Source: DATNIC01 sp035604635
GTDB taxonomy: Bacteria; Vulcanimicrobiota; Vulcanimicrobiia; Vulcanimicrobiales; Vulcanimicrobiaceae
DNA: 21,381 bases
Assembly (NCBI GenBank): GCA_035604635.1
Contig: DATNIC010000092.1
Location: 1-21,381, forward strand
Reading direction: 5' to 3'
Position 1 is the stretch's first letter. Each line of letters starts with the position of its first letter. Below, in pieces: positions 15,146 through 21,381 of this stretch. Both the position numbers and the translations under genes were made by a program. The notes under the pieces were generated by a model, which was not told the DNA's origin, did no database searches, and was given only the letters and a program-made list of their open reading frames with translations.

Positions 15146-16090
15146 ATGAACGTTGCGCAGCGCACGCCCACACTGCTCGACGCTTCTGATCGCTCGTTTC
15201 TAACCGGACGCTTCGGTCCGCGCGCACTCTTCGACGAACCGCTCGCGCCGTACACCTCGTGGAGAATCGGCGGTCCGGCCGACGCGCTCATCTCGATCGA
15301 GGCCGCGAGCGAACTCGCCGACGTGTTGCGCTGGAGCTTCAAGCGGCGCATCCCGCGCTTCGTTTTGGGCAGCGGGTCGAACATCTTGATTGGTGACGGC
15401 GGGATTCGGGGCGCCGTCATCCGTTTGGGCGGCGAATTTGCCTCGATCGACGTCGCTACGGAGGGCGAGGAGGTCGTCGTTCGGGCCGGGGCGTCGGCAT
15501 CGCTCGCGCTCTTGACCGCTGGGGCTGCCTCAAAGGGTGCGGTGGGGATCGGCTCGCTTGCGGGGATCCCCGGGAGCGTCGGCGGTGCCTTGCGGATGAA
15601 CGCGGGGACCGACAAGGAGATCGGCGATTTCGTGCGCGACGTCTGGGTGCAGACCCCGACGAAGCCGGACGCGCATCCGGTCTCGGTGCAATACTACTAC
15701 CGCCATACGTCGATCGGCCGAGACGCGATCGTCGCGCGCGTTTCGCTCGTCTTTGCGCAAGGCGATCCCGCCGGTGTGCGCGCCGATATGAACGCACGCT
15801 TGCGCCGGCGCAAAGATACCCAGCCGTTGCAGTTTCCCAATGCCGGGTCGTGTTTCCGCAATCCGCCCGACGAGCGGGCCGGCCGGCTCATCGAGGCCGT
15901 GGGGGCAAAAGGCTGGCGGGTCGGGGGGGCGGAGGTCTCCGGCTTGCACGCGAACTTTATCGTCAACGTCGACTCGGCGACGGCGCTCGACGTCGCGACG
16001 CTCCTAGCGCGCGTCCGTCGCGCCGTGCTCGAGCAATTCGGCGTTGAATTGCAGCCCGAAGTGCACATGGTTGGAGAGTTTGTTGCCTAA
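15146..16090 (+). CDS. murB: UDP-N-acetylenolpyruvoylglucosamine reductase MurB (type II)
   Basis: MurB is the FAD-dependent, NADPH-using reductase that completes UDP-MurNAc. The 314-residue protein has YTSWRIGGPAD (36-46), the FAD-binding LGSGSNILIGDGGIRG (74-89), GIPGSVGGALRMNAG (140-154), YYYRHTS with Arg 186, NAGSCFRNP with the likely proton-donating Ser 235, and LQPEVHMVGEF with Glu 305. The compact size without the extra E. coli loop fits type II MurB enzymes of Gram-positive and deep-branching bacteria. The ATG follows the murC TAG directly. Ser 235 is flanked by a cysteine, not unusual in this motif. Confidence 0.95.
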   Translation: MNVAQRTPTLLDASDRSFLTGRFGPRALFDEPLAPYTSWRIGGPADALISIEAASELADVLRWSFKRRIPRFVLGSGSNILIGDGGIRGAVIRLGGEFASIDVATEGEEVVVRAGASASLALLTAGAASKGAVGIGSLAGIPGSVGGALRMNAGTDKEIGDFVRDVWVQTPTKPDAHPVSVQYYYRHTSIGRDAIVARVSLVFAQGDPAGVRADMNARLRRRKDTQPLQFPNAGSCFRNPPDERAGRLIEAVGAKGWRVGGAEVSGLHANFIVNVDSATALDVATLLARVRRAVLEQFGVELQPEVHMVGEFVA

Positions 16091-17024
16091 ACCCAAGGTC
16101 GCGGTCGTGATGGGCGGGCCGAGTTCCGAGCGCGAGGTATCGATTGCGAGCGGGGCCGGAGTGATGCGCGCCTTGGCGGCCCTCGGTTACGAAGCGAAGT
16201 CGCTCGATTTCGACGCGCGGTTCGTCGACGCGATCCGGGAGATTCGGCCGGACGTCGTCTTCAATGCGCTGCACGGGCCCGGCGGCGAAGACGGGACGCT
16301 GCAAGGCATTCTCGAGTGGATGAAATTGCCGTACACGGGGAGCGGCGTGACCGCCTGCGCGCTGGCGATGGACAAGCATCTTACGAAGAAGCTGCTCGCC
16401 GCCGAAGGTCTACCGACGCCGGCCTGGGACGCGTACGATCTCTCCGGCGGATCGCTCCCGCTCTTGCCGGGGACGCTCGACTTACCGATCGTCGTCAAGC
16501 CGCGCGCCGAGGGGTCGAGCCGCGGCGTCTCGATCGTCCGAACGCACGAGCAGTGGACCGCGGCGATGATCGCGATCGCTGAGCGAACATCGCAGGTCGT
16601 TGCTGAGGAGTACATCGGCGGGCGAGAGTTTTCGTGCGGCATTTTGGACGACGAACCGCTCCCGGTCATCGAGATCGTCCCGTCGGACGAATTCTATTCA
16701 TACGATGCGAAGTACCGTCCGGGCGGGAGCCGCCACATTGCGCCGGCGCCGATCGACCCTGACTTGACCGCCCGTTTGCAGGTCCTCGCGATCTCCGTCC
16801 ACCGGATGCTCGGCCTGCGCGATTATTCGCGCACGGATTTCATCGTTTCCAAAGAGGGCCGTCCGTACATCCTCGAGGTGAACGCGCTTCCGGGGCTCGC
16901 GCCTACGAGCTTGATCCCCGACGAATGTGGCGCCGCCGGGATCAGCTTCGAAGCGCTGATCGAGCGCCTGATCAACGCCGCGCTGAGTCGCGGGGGCTTG
17001 CTTGCCGAAAGCGGGGCCGCCTGA
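16083..17024 (+). CDS. ddl: D-alanine:D-alanine ligase
   Basis: Ddl makes the D-Ala-D-Ala dipeptide that MurF uses, with D-alanine from the racemase encoded at the right end of the window. From TTG 16083 the protein has 313 residues with VVMGGPSSEREVSIASG (catalytic Glu 16), FNALHGPGGEDGTLQG, VVKPRAEGSSRGVSIV (ATP-grasp loop), EEYIGGREFSCGIL, YDAKY, YSRTDFIV and EVNALPGLAPTSLIP (usually NTLPG). The start overlaps the murB 3' end by 8 nt. TTG 16080 is a near alternative, but 16083 leaves a better distance from GGAGAG at 16073-16078. The YDAKY form suggests a D-Ala rather than a D-lactate ligase, but I hold that loosely. Confidence 0.94.
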   Translation: MPKPKVAVVMGGPSSEREVSIASGAGVMRALAALGYEAKSLDFDARFVDAIREIRPDVVFNALHGPGGEDGTLQGILEWMKLPYTGSGVTACALAMDKHLTKKLLAAEGLPTPAWDAYDLSGGSLPLLPGTLDLPIVVKPRAEGSSRGVSIVRTHEQWTAAMIAIAERTSQVVAEEYIGGREFSCGILDDEPLPVIEIVPSDEFYSYDAKYRPGGSRHIAPAPIDPDLTARLQVLAISVHRMLGLRDYSRTDFIVSKEGRPYILEVNALPGLAPTSLIPDECGAAGISFEALIERLINAALSRGGLLAESGAA

Positions 17025-17605
17025 TGGCGCGTACCGCGAGCGTGGATCGCAAGACCAAGGAAACGCAGATCGTCCTGCGCCTCGACTTGGACGGCGGCGA
17101 GATCGCGATCGACACCGACGTCAAGTTTCTCGATCATATGCTCGAAGCATTTGCGAAACACTCGGGCTGCGGTCTCCTCGTGACGGGGCGCGGCGATGGG
17201 TTGGACAATCATCATCTCGTCGAGGACGTCGGGATCGCGCTCGGCAAAGCGATCTACGATGCGCTCGGAGAAAAGCGCGGGATTGCGCGCTTTGGCTCGA
17301 TGATGGTCCCGCTCGACGATGCGCTCGTGGCGGCGAGCGTCGATCTGTCGGGGCGCTCATACCTGAACTTCAGCGTCAAGTTCGCGATCGAAGATCTCGG
17401 CGATCTCAAGACCGAGTTGATCCGCGAATTTTTCCGCGCGCTCGTCGACAACGGGCGCTTCAATTTGCACTTGGTGCAGATGCACGGCAAAGTCGCGCAC
17501 CACGTGTGCGAGGCGGCGTTCAAGGCCTTCGCCCGCGCGTTTGCGCAGGCGAAAGCGGGTAGCGGCAGCGACGACGTCCTTTCAACGAAAGGACTCTTGG
17601 AGTAG
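17024..17605 (+). CDS. hisB: Imidazoleglycerol-phosphate dehydratase HisB
   Basis: HisB removes water from imidazole glycerol phosphate in histidine synthesis and is a manganese enzyme. The 193-residue, dehydratase-only form (no phosphatase domain) carries FLDHMLEAFAKHSG, DNHHLVEDVGIALG, RFGSMMVPLDDAL, ELIREFFRALVDN, the second metal histidine region VAHHVCEAAFKAFARAFAQA and the C-terminal STKG. The chosen ATG overlaps the ddl stop by one base (TGATG) and starts MARTASVDRKTKET, typical of the family. An in-frame ATG at 16925 would overlap ddl by 100 nt. The following hisH abuts without spacing. Confidence 0.96.
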   Translation: MARTASVDRKTKETQIVLRLDLDGGEIAIDTDVKFLDHMLEAFAKHSGCGLLVTGRGDGLDNHHLVEDVGIALGKAIYDALGEKRGIARFGSMMVPLDDALVAASVDLSGRSYLNFSVKFAIEDLGDLKTELIREFFRALVDNGRFNLHLVQMHGKVAHHVCEAAFKAFARAFAQAKAGSGSDDVLSTKGLLE

Positions 17606-18223
17606 TTGCTGGCGGTCATCGACTACGGAGGCGGCAATCTCGGGTCGCTCGTCTCCGGCTTGAAACGGCGCGGCGCCGAGTTCGTCGTTAGCGACGACGC
17701 CGAGACCGTCGCCCGTGCTTCGGCGGCGATCCTTCCCGGCGACGGCGCATTCGGTGCGACGATGCAAGCCTTGCGTGAGCGCGATCTCGACGCTGCGGTC
17801 AACGCGGTCCTGGGCGCCGGAAAGCCCTTCTTGGGGATCTGCGTCGGGATGCAACTGCTGTATCAGAAGAGCGACGAGTTCGGGATGCACCGGGGCTTCG
17901 GCGTCTTCGAAGGGCTGGTCACGCGCTTCGAGACGGCGCCGCGCGTCCCGCACATGGGCTGGAATCAGCTCGAGGTCCTCGTCGATCACCCGTTTCTCGA
18001 GGGCGTGCGAACCGGCGATTTCGTCTATTTCTTGCACTCGTACCGAGCCGACGTCGGCAAGGAGACGATCGCGGCGTGCACGTACGGCGATCGCTTTACG
18101 GCGGTCGCCGCGCGCGAGAACGTGATGGCAACGCAGTTTCATCCGGAAAAGAGCCAGCACGTCGGCGCCAAGCTGCTCGACAATTTCCTGCGAATCGCCG
18201 CTTCTTACGTGACGGTCGCATGA
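17606..18223 (+). CDS. hisH: Imidazole glycerol phosphate synthase glutaminase subunit HisH
   Basis: HisH hydrolyses glutamine and feeds ammonia to HisF, which is not in this window. The 205-residue class I amidotransferase shows AVIDYGGGNLGSL at the N-terminus, ILPGDGAFG, the nucleophile Cys 79 in GICVGMQLL, HMGWNQL, and His 179 and Glu 181 in TQFHPEKS, completing the triad. The start is TTG at 17606, which directly follows the hisB TAG; GGAG at 17599-17602 is close. The stop overlaps the hisA start as ATGA. Absence of hisF right after hisA means the partner must be elsewhere. Confidence 0.95.
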   Translation: MLAVIDYGGGNLGSLVSGLKRRGAEFVVSDDAETVARASAAILPGDGAFGATMQALRERDLDAAVNAVLGAGKPFLGICVGMQLLYQKSDEFGMHRGFGVFEGLVTRFETAPRVPHMGWNQLEVLVDHPFLEGVRTGDFVYFLHSYRADVGKETIAACTYGDRFTAVAARENVMATQFHPEKSQHVGAKLLDNFLRIAASYVTVA

Positions 18224-18939
18224 TCGTCATTCCCGCGATCGACCTGCGCGGCGGGCGTTGCGTGCGCTTGCGCCAGGGCGATCCGATGCAGGAGACGCAG
18301 TACGATGCCGACCCGGTGGCGCGCGCGAAGCAGTTCGTCAGGGACGGTGCGGCGCGGCTGCACGTCGTCGATCTCGACGGAGCGTTGGGGAAAGGCGAGA
18401 ACCTCTCGGCACTGCGCGCGATCTGTGCGGCGGTCGATGTCCCGGTCCAAACGGGCGGCGGGGTCCGCTCGCGCGATGACGTCGCCAAGCGGCTCGGACT
18501 GGGTGCGGCGGCGGTGACGGTCGGGACGATGCTCGTCGAATCACCCGAAGAGTCGCGCCGTCTCGTCGAGGAGTTCGCAGACCAGATCATCGGGAGCGTC
18601 GATGCGCGCGGAAATCGTGTCGCGGTCCGCGGCTGGCAGCAAGAAGTCGAGAACACCCGCGACGAGTTGATCGCGACGCTGGCGATTTGGGGCGTGCAGC
18701 GGGTCGTCTACACGGAGATCGTACGCGACGGGACGGGGACCGGCTTCGATCTCGCGGCGTTGCGCCACGTAGCGTCGCTGACGCCGATGCGGATCACCGC
18801 GAGCGGCGGCGCGAAGACGATCGCGGACGTCCGCAAGCTGCGAGCGAACATGCCGGCCAACGTCGACGCCGTCATCATCGGCCGTGCACTCTACGAAGGA
18901 ACGATCGTTCTACGCGAGGCGGTCAGCGCAGCGGCCTAG
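18220..18939 (+). CDS. hisA: ProFAR isomerase HisA
   Basis: HisA is the TIM-barrel sugar isomerase that converts ProFAR to PRFAR, the substrate of HisH-HisF. The 239-residue protein has VIPAIDLRGGRCVRL with catalytic Asp 8, VVDLDGALG, QTGGGVRS, VTVGTMLVE, GSVDARGNRVAVRGW with Asp 128, EIVRDGTGTG, ASGGAKT and the C-terminal phosphate site IIGRALYEG. VAVRGW is typical of HisA rather than HisF. A dual HisA/TrpF (PriA) function cannot be excluded from sequence alone. The ATG overlaps the hisH stop by 4 nt. It is the last + strand gene of the cluster and ends 20 nt from the converging alr. Confidence 0.94.
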   Translation: MIVIPAIDLRGGRCVRLRQGDPMQETQYDADPVARAKQFVRDGAARLHVVDLDGALGKGENLSALRAICAAVDVPVQTGGGVRSRDDVAKRLGLGAAAVTVGTMLVESPEESRRLVEEFADQIIGSVDARGNRVAVRGWQQEVENTRDELIATLAIWGVQRVVYTEIVRDGTGTGFDLAALRHVASLTPMRITASGGAKTIADVRKLRANMPANVDAVIIGRALYEGTIVLREAVSAAA

Positions 18940-18948
18940 GGCCCTAGG
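18935..18948. repeat. 14-bp perfect palindrome between hisA and alr (possible weak terminator)
   Basis: CCTAGGGCCCTAGG is an exact palindrome that includes the hisA stop codon and sits in the 20-nt gap between two converging genes. As RNA it could form CCTAG/CTAGG around GGCC, followed on the + strand by only TTTCT. A bidirectional end signal is plausible by position but weak by structure. Confidence 0.4.
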
Positions 18949-18959
18949 TTTCTAGCGTT

Positions 18960-20093
18960 CTACGGCCCGGCGAACGTACGCGGTATGTTGGCCGGGAGCC
19001 GGGCGACGATCTCGTAGCTGATCGTCCCGCTCCACTCCGCCCAATCGTCGGCGCCGATCGCTTCGGGGCCGTCGCTCCCGATCAGCGTCACTTTCATCCC
19101 CGGATAGGGATCGCGCACGGTGCTCACGTCGACTAACGCCATGTTCATGCAGATCCGTCCCACGACTGGGCAGCGGATTCCGTTGACAAGTACGCGGCCC
19201 CGGTTCGAAGCTGCGCGCGGTATGCCTTCCGCGTAACCGATCGGCAGAATACCGATCGTCATTGGTCCGGGGGCCGTGAATGTGCGTCCGTATCCAACTG
19301 TCGTCCCCGCCGCGACCTCGCGGACGGCGACGATCTGCGTCGTCCAACGTAATGCGGGGATGAGATCGATCCCGCGACCGTTCATGAAGTTGCGCGTCTC
19401 GAGCGAAGGCCAGAGACCGTAGAGCGCAATCCCGACGCGGACCATGTCGAGCCGCGTTTGCGGCCACAGCATCGCAGCGGCCGAGGCCGCAACGTGCCGA
19501 AGGGGGCCGGGCTCGAGATCGGCGATGTCATACTGCACGGCATCCAAGACGCCGTCAAACGTGGCGAGTTGCTGCTCGGTGAACATCGAGTCGAGCTCTT
19601 CGGCCGCAGCCAAATGTGAGAAGATCCCTTCGAGTTGCAGTTCCGGGGTGCTCAGATACTCCCGGATGGCATCGGGTGCATCGGCCGGATCGAGCCCCAG
19701 CCGAGCGACCCCCGTGTTGAGCTTCACGTGGATCGGGAAAGGTGCGCCCTCACGGCCCGCGACCGCAGCGACTTCGTTGGGATACATCCCGCGGTCCCAA
19801 AGCGAGATGGCGGCGCCGAGCCGGTACGCCGTCGCGAGGTCCCCGGGCGCAACCGGCCCCATGACCAGGAGCGGTTCCCGGATCCCGGCGCTGCGAAGTT
19901 CGACCGCCTCCTCGACCGCATACACACCGAAACGGCCGGCGACACCCCGGAGTGCCCGGGCGACGGCTGCGATCCCGTGACCGTAGGCGTTGGCCTTGAC
20001 CACCGCCATCAGTTTGGCCGGGGCGACGAGTTGGGCGAGCGTCGCCGCGTTTCGGCGAATCGCACCCAGGTCGATCTCCAGGCCGGCGTACAC
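18960..20093 (-). CDS. alr: Alanine racemase
   Basis: Alr is the PLP enzyme that interconverts L- and D-alanine, the supply for Ddl and MurF. From GTG 20093 the protein has 377 residues: GLEIDLGAIRRNAATL, VVKANAYGHG with the PLP lysine Lys 33, HVKLNTGVARLG, FSHLAAAEE, the catalytic Tyr 268 in TVGYGRTF, ILPIGYAEGIPR and GRICMNMALVD. The usual HVANSAA phosphate-site motif reads HVAASAA (200-206). An upstream ATG at 20174 would add 27 unconserved, Arg-rich residues, but it falls in the predicted groES -10, so GTG 20093 is preferred. The gene converges on hisA and is divergent from groES. I see no clear promoter or Shine-Dalgarno for it. Confidence 0.93.
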   Translation of the reverse strand: MYAGLEIDLGAIRRNAATLAQLVAPAKLMAVVKANAYGHGIAAVARALRGVAGRFGVYAVEEAVELRSAGIREPLLVMGPVAPGDLATAYRLGAAISLWDRGMYPNEVAAVAGREGAPFPIHVKLNTGVARLGLDPADAPDAIREYLSTPELQLEGIFSHLAAAEELDSMFTEQQLATFDGVLDAVQYDIADLEPGPLRHVAASAAAMLWPQTRLDMVRVGIALYGLWPSLETRNFMNGRGIDLIPALRWTTQIVAVREVAAGTTVGYGRTFTAPGPMTIGILPIGYAEGIPRAASNRGRVLVNGIRCPVVGRICMNMALVDVSTVRDPYPGMKVTLIGSDGPEAIGADDWAEWSGTISYEIVARLPANIPRTFAGP

Positions 20094-20145
20094 GGGAGGG
20101 CGGCTTCGACGGGCTCGCCAAAGCTGCCCGCCGCCCCGCCGCCCC

Positions 20146-20174
20146 TTGCACTCAGCCGCAGAGTCTGCTAACAT
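20146..20174 (+). promoter_or_regulatory. Predicted sigma-70-type promoter of groES-groEL
   Basis: A -35 TTGCAC (20146-20151) and a -10 TAACAT (20169-20174) are separated by 17 bp. The start of transcription would fall near 20181-20183, exactly at the left edge of the CIRCE-like element, the standard arrangement of HrcA-repressed groE promoters. The leader would then be about 130 nt long. Confidence 0.6.
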
Positions 20175-20182
20175 TCCCTGTG

Positions 20183-20209
20183 CTAGCAGTCAAGTGCCAT
20201 GAGTGCCAA
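20183..20209 (+). promoter_or_regulatory. CIRCE-like HrcA operator of groES-groEL
   Basis: CTAGCAGTC (20183-20191), a 9-nt spacer and GAGTGCCAA (20201-20209) match the CIRCE consensus TTAGCACTC-N9-GAGTGCTAA at 7 of 9 and 8 of 9 half-site positions. The exact 9-nt spacing and the location at the predicted transcription start before groES support the call. The half-sites are degenerate, matching each other at only about 6 of 9, so HrcA affinity might be low. No hrcA gene is in the window. Confidence 0.65.
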
Positions 20210-20310
20210 TCGTTGGCGCCCTGGCCCTAAAGCCACGTATGGCCCGCTTCCGCCCTCCGGGCTCCGCGGGCACTACGGACATCCTGTCCTACGGATTCGG
20301 AGGAATATTC

Positions 20311-20622
20311 GTGAGTCTAAAGCCATTGGCCGATCGCGTGGTCGTAGAGCACGTCGAGCAGGCTGACAAGAGTTCCGGCGGCGTTTTTCTGCCCGATACC
20401 GCCAAGGAGAAGCCACAAGAGGGCAAAGTGCTGGCGGTCGGCCCCGGCCGGACGCTGGACAACGGCAACGTCGTGAAGGTCGCGGTCAAGGCCGGCGACC
20501 GCGTGATCTACTCAAAGTACTCGGGTAGCGAGATCAAGATCGACGGTAAAGAGTACCTTATTATTAGTGAGAAGGACGTGCTTGCCATCGTTGACGACGC
20601 GCGCGTCCCTGCGGGAGTGTAA
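20311..20622 (+). CDS. groES: Co-chaperonin GroES
   Basis: GroES is the heptameric 10-kDa lid of the GroEL chamber. The GTG at 20311 gives 103 residues: SLKPLADRVVVEHVEQADKSSGG, the mobile loop GGVFLPDTAKEKPQEG, VLAVGPGRTLDNGN, VKAGDRVIYSKYSGSEIKIDG and EYLIISEKDVLAIV. It has an excellent Shine-Dalgarno (GGAGGAA, 20299-20305, 5 nt away). The frame stays open upstream to a GTG at 20203, but that codon lies in the CIRCE-like element and the extra residues are not GroES-like. The C-terminal tail DDARVPAGV is slightly longer than usual. groEL follows after 10 nt. Confidence 0.96.
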   Translation: MSLKPLADRVVVEHVEQADKSSGGVFLPDTAKEKPQEGKVLAVGPGRTLDNGNVVKVAVKAGDRVIYSKYSGSEIKIDGKEYLIISEKDVLAIVDDARVPAGV

Positions 20623-20632
20623 GTAAACCAAC

Positions 20633-21381
20633 ATGGCAGCAAAACAACTCGTATTTGACGAGAACGCGCGGCGCGCGCTCGAGCGTGGGGCGAATACCCT
20701 CGCTGACGCGGTGCGCGTGACGCTCGGCCCCAAGGGCCGCAACGTCGTTCTCGACAAGAAATTCGGTTCGCCGACGATTACCAACGACGGCGTGACCATC
20801 GCCAAGGAGATCGAGCTTCCCGACAGTTTCGAGAACATGGGAGCCCAGCTCGTCAAGGAAGTCGCCTCCAAGACCAACGACATCGCCGGTGACGGCACGA
20901 CGACCGCGACGGTCCTCGCGCAAGCGATCATCCGCGAAGGCCTGCGCAATGTGACCGCCGGCTCGAATCCGCTGCTCATCAAGCGCGGGATCGAGAAGGC
21001 CGTCGACGCGACGGTTGCCGAGATGGAAAAGCTCGTGCAGAAGGTCGACACGCGTGAGAAAATCTCGCAGGTCGCTTCGATTTCGGCCAACGACAAAGAG
21101 ATCGGCGAGCTCATCGCGATCGCGATGGAGAAGGTCGGCAAAGACGGCGTCATCACGGTGGAAGAGTCCAAGACGATGAAGACCGATGTCGAGACCAAAG
21201 ACGGGATGCTCTTCGACAAGGGCTACATCTCGCCGTACATGGTCACCGACTCGGAGCGGATGGAAGCAGTTCTCAACGACCCGTTCATCCTCGTGACCGA
21301 GCGCAAGATCTCGGCGATCGCCGACATCCTGCCGCTCCTCGAGAAGATCGTTCAGGTTCAGAAGCCGCTCCTCATCATCGC
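20633..21381 (+). CDS. groEL: Chaperonin GroEL, N-terminal part (cut by window end)
   Basis: GroEL is the ATP-driven 60-kDa chaperonin that works with GroES. About 249 codons are visible: MAAKQLVFDENARRALERG, VTLGPKGRNVVLDKKFGSPTIT, the ATP-binding region DGVTIAKEIELPDSFENMGA and AGDGTTTATVLAQAI, SISANDKEIGELIAIAMEKVGKDGVITVEE and the start of the apical domain GYISPYMVTDSERMEAV. All fit a normal group I chaperonin with no visible break. The ATG lies 10 nt after the groES stop; its Shine-Dalgarno is poor (GGGAG at 20613-20617 is far away). The C-terminus lies outside the window, so I cannot say whether it ends in the GGM tail. Confidence 0.97.
   Translation, partial: MAAKQLVFDENARRALERGANTLADAVRVTLGPKGRNVVLDKKFGSPTITNDGVTIAKEIELPDSFENMGAQLVKEVASKTNDIAGDGTTTATVLAQAIIREGLRNVTAGSNPLLIKRGIEKAVDATVAEMEKLVQKVDTREKISQVASISANDKEIGELIAIAMEKVGKDGVITVEESKTMKTDVETKDGMLFDKGYISPYMVTDSERMEAVLNDPFILVTERKISAIADILPLLEKIVQVQKPLLII

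Noticed and set aside
20094..20174. N-terminal 27-residue extension of alr from an upstream ATG
   Set aside because: The ATG coincides with the predicted groES -10, the residues are not Alr-like, and GTG 20093 gives a typical family start.
20203..20310. Extended groES starting at GTG 20203
   Set aside because: The codon is inside the CIRCE-like element, the extra residues do not resemble GroES, and a strong Shine-Dalgarno precedes GTG 20311.

Overview
The window is a dense, GC-rich bacterial chromosomal segment. It is dominated by one division and cell wall (dcw) cluster reading on the + strand from mraZ (TTG at 816) to hisA (TAG at 18937-18939). The wall chemistry is meso-diaminopimelate type, because MurE carries a DNPR motif. 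Start codons are very mixed: about five TTG, seven GTG and nine ATG among the genes here. Most neighbouring genes overlap by 1-8 nt or abut. I cannot fix the taxon from sequence alone. The GC bias, the start usage and the mixed gene neighbourhood would suit a deep-branching phylum such as Eremiobacterota (WPS-2), but this is a low-confidence guess.

Layout: 2-667 is the 3' part of a PdxA-family dehydrogenase. 668-815 holds a promoter (TTGATT, 17 bp, TATAGT) and five GTGG boxes at an exact 10-bp period that read as MraZ operators. The cluster order is mraZ, rsmH, ftsL-like, ftsI (class B PBP), a 124-bp structured gap, murE, murF, a CofE-like gamma-glutamyl ligase, mraY, murD, a LivK-like solute-binding protein, ftsW, murG, murC, murB, ddl, hisB, hisH, hisA. 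Alanine racemase (alr, minus strand) converges on hisA. Divergent from alr is groES-groEL (groEL cut by the window end), with a promoter and a CIRCE-like HrcA operator.

How the genes fit together: MurC, D, E and F build UDP-MurNAc-pentapeptide from the product of MurB. Ddl supplies D-Ala-D-Ala, using D-alanine made by Alr. MraY and MurG make lipids I and II, and FtsW with FtsI polymerise and cross-link septal wall with the help of an FtsL-like protein. MraZ and RsmH are the usual first genes of such clusters. HisB, HisH and HisA are histidine biosynthesis enzymes fused to the 3' end of the apparent operon, where ftsQ, ftsA and ftsZ often lie.

Most unusual points: two genes not typical of dcw clusters (CofE-like ligase and LivK-like binding protein) are embedded between core genes; there is a five-box MraZ array; the only sizeable intergenic gap of the operon contains competing inverted repeats; ftsQAZ are absent at the expected place; and several otherwise conserved motifs are altered (MurG, MurE, MurF, Alr). 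There is no gene-free stretch longer than 300 bases, and I saw no tRNA, rRNA, CRISPR array or insertion sequence.
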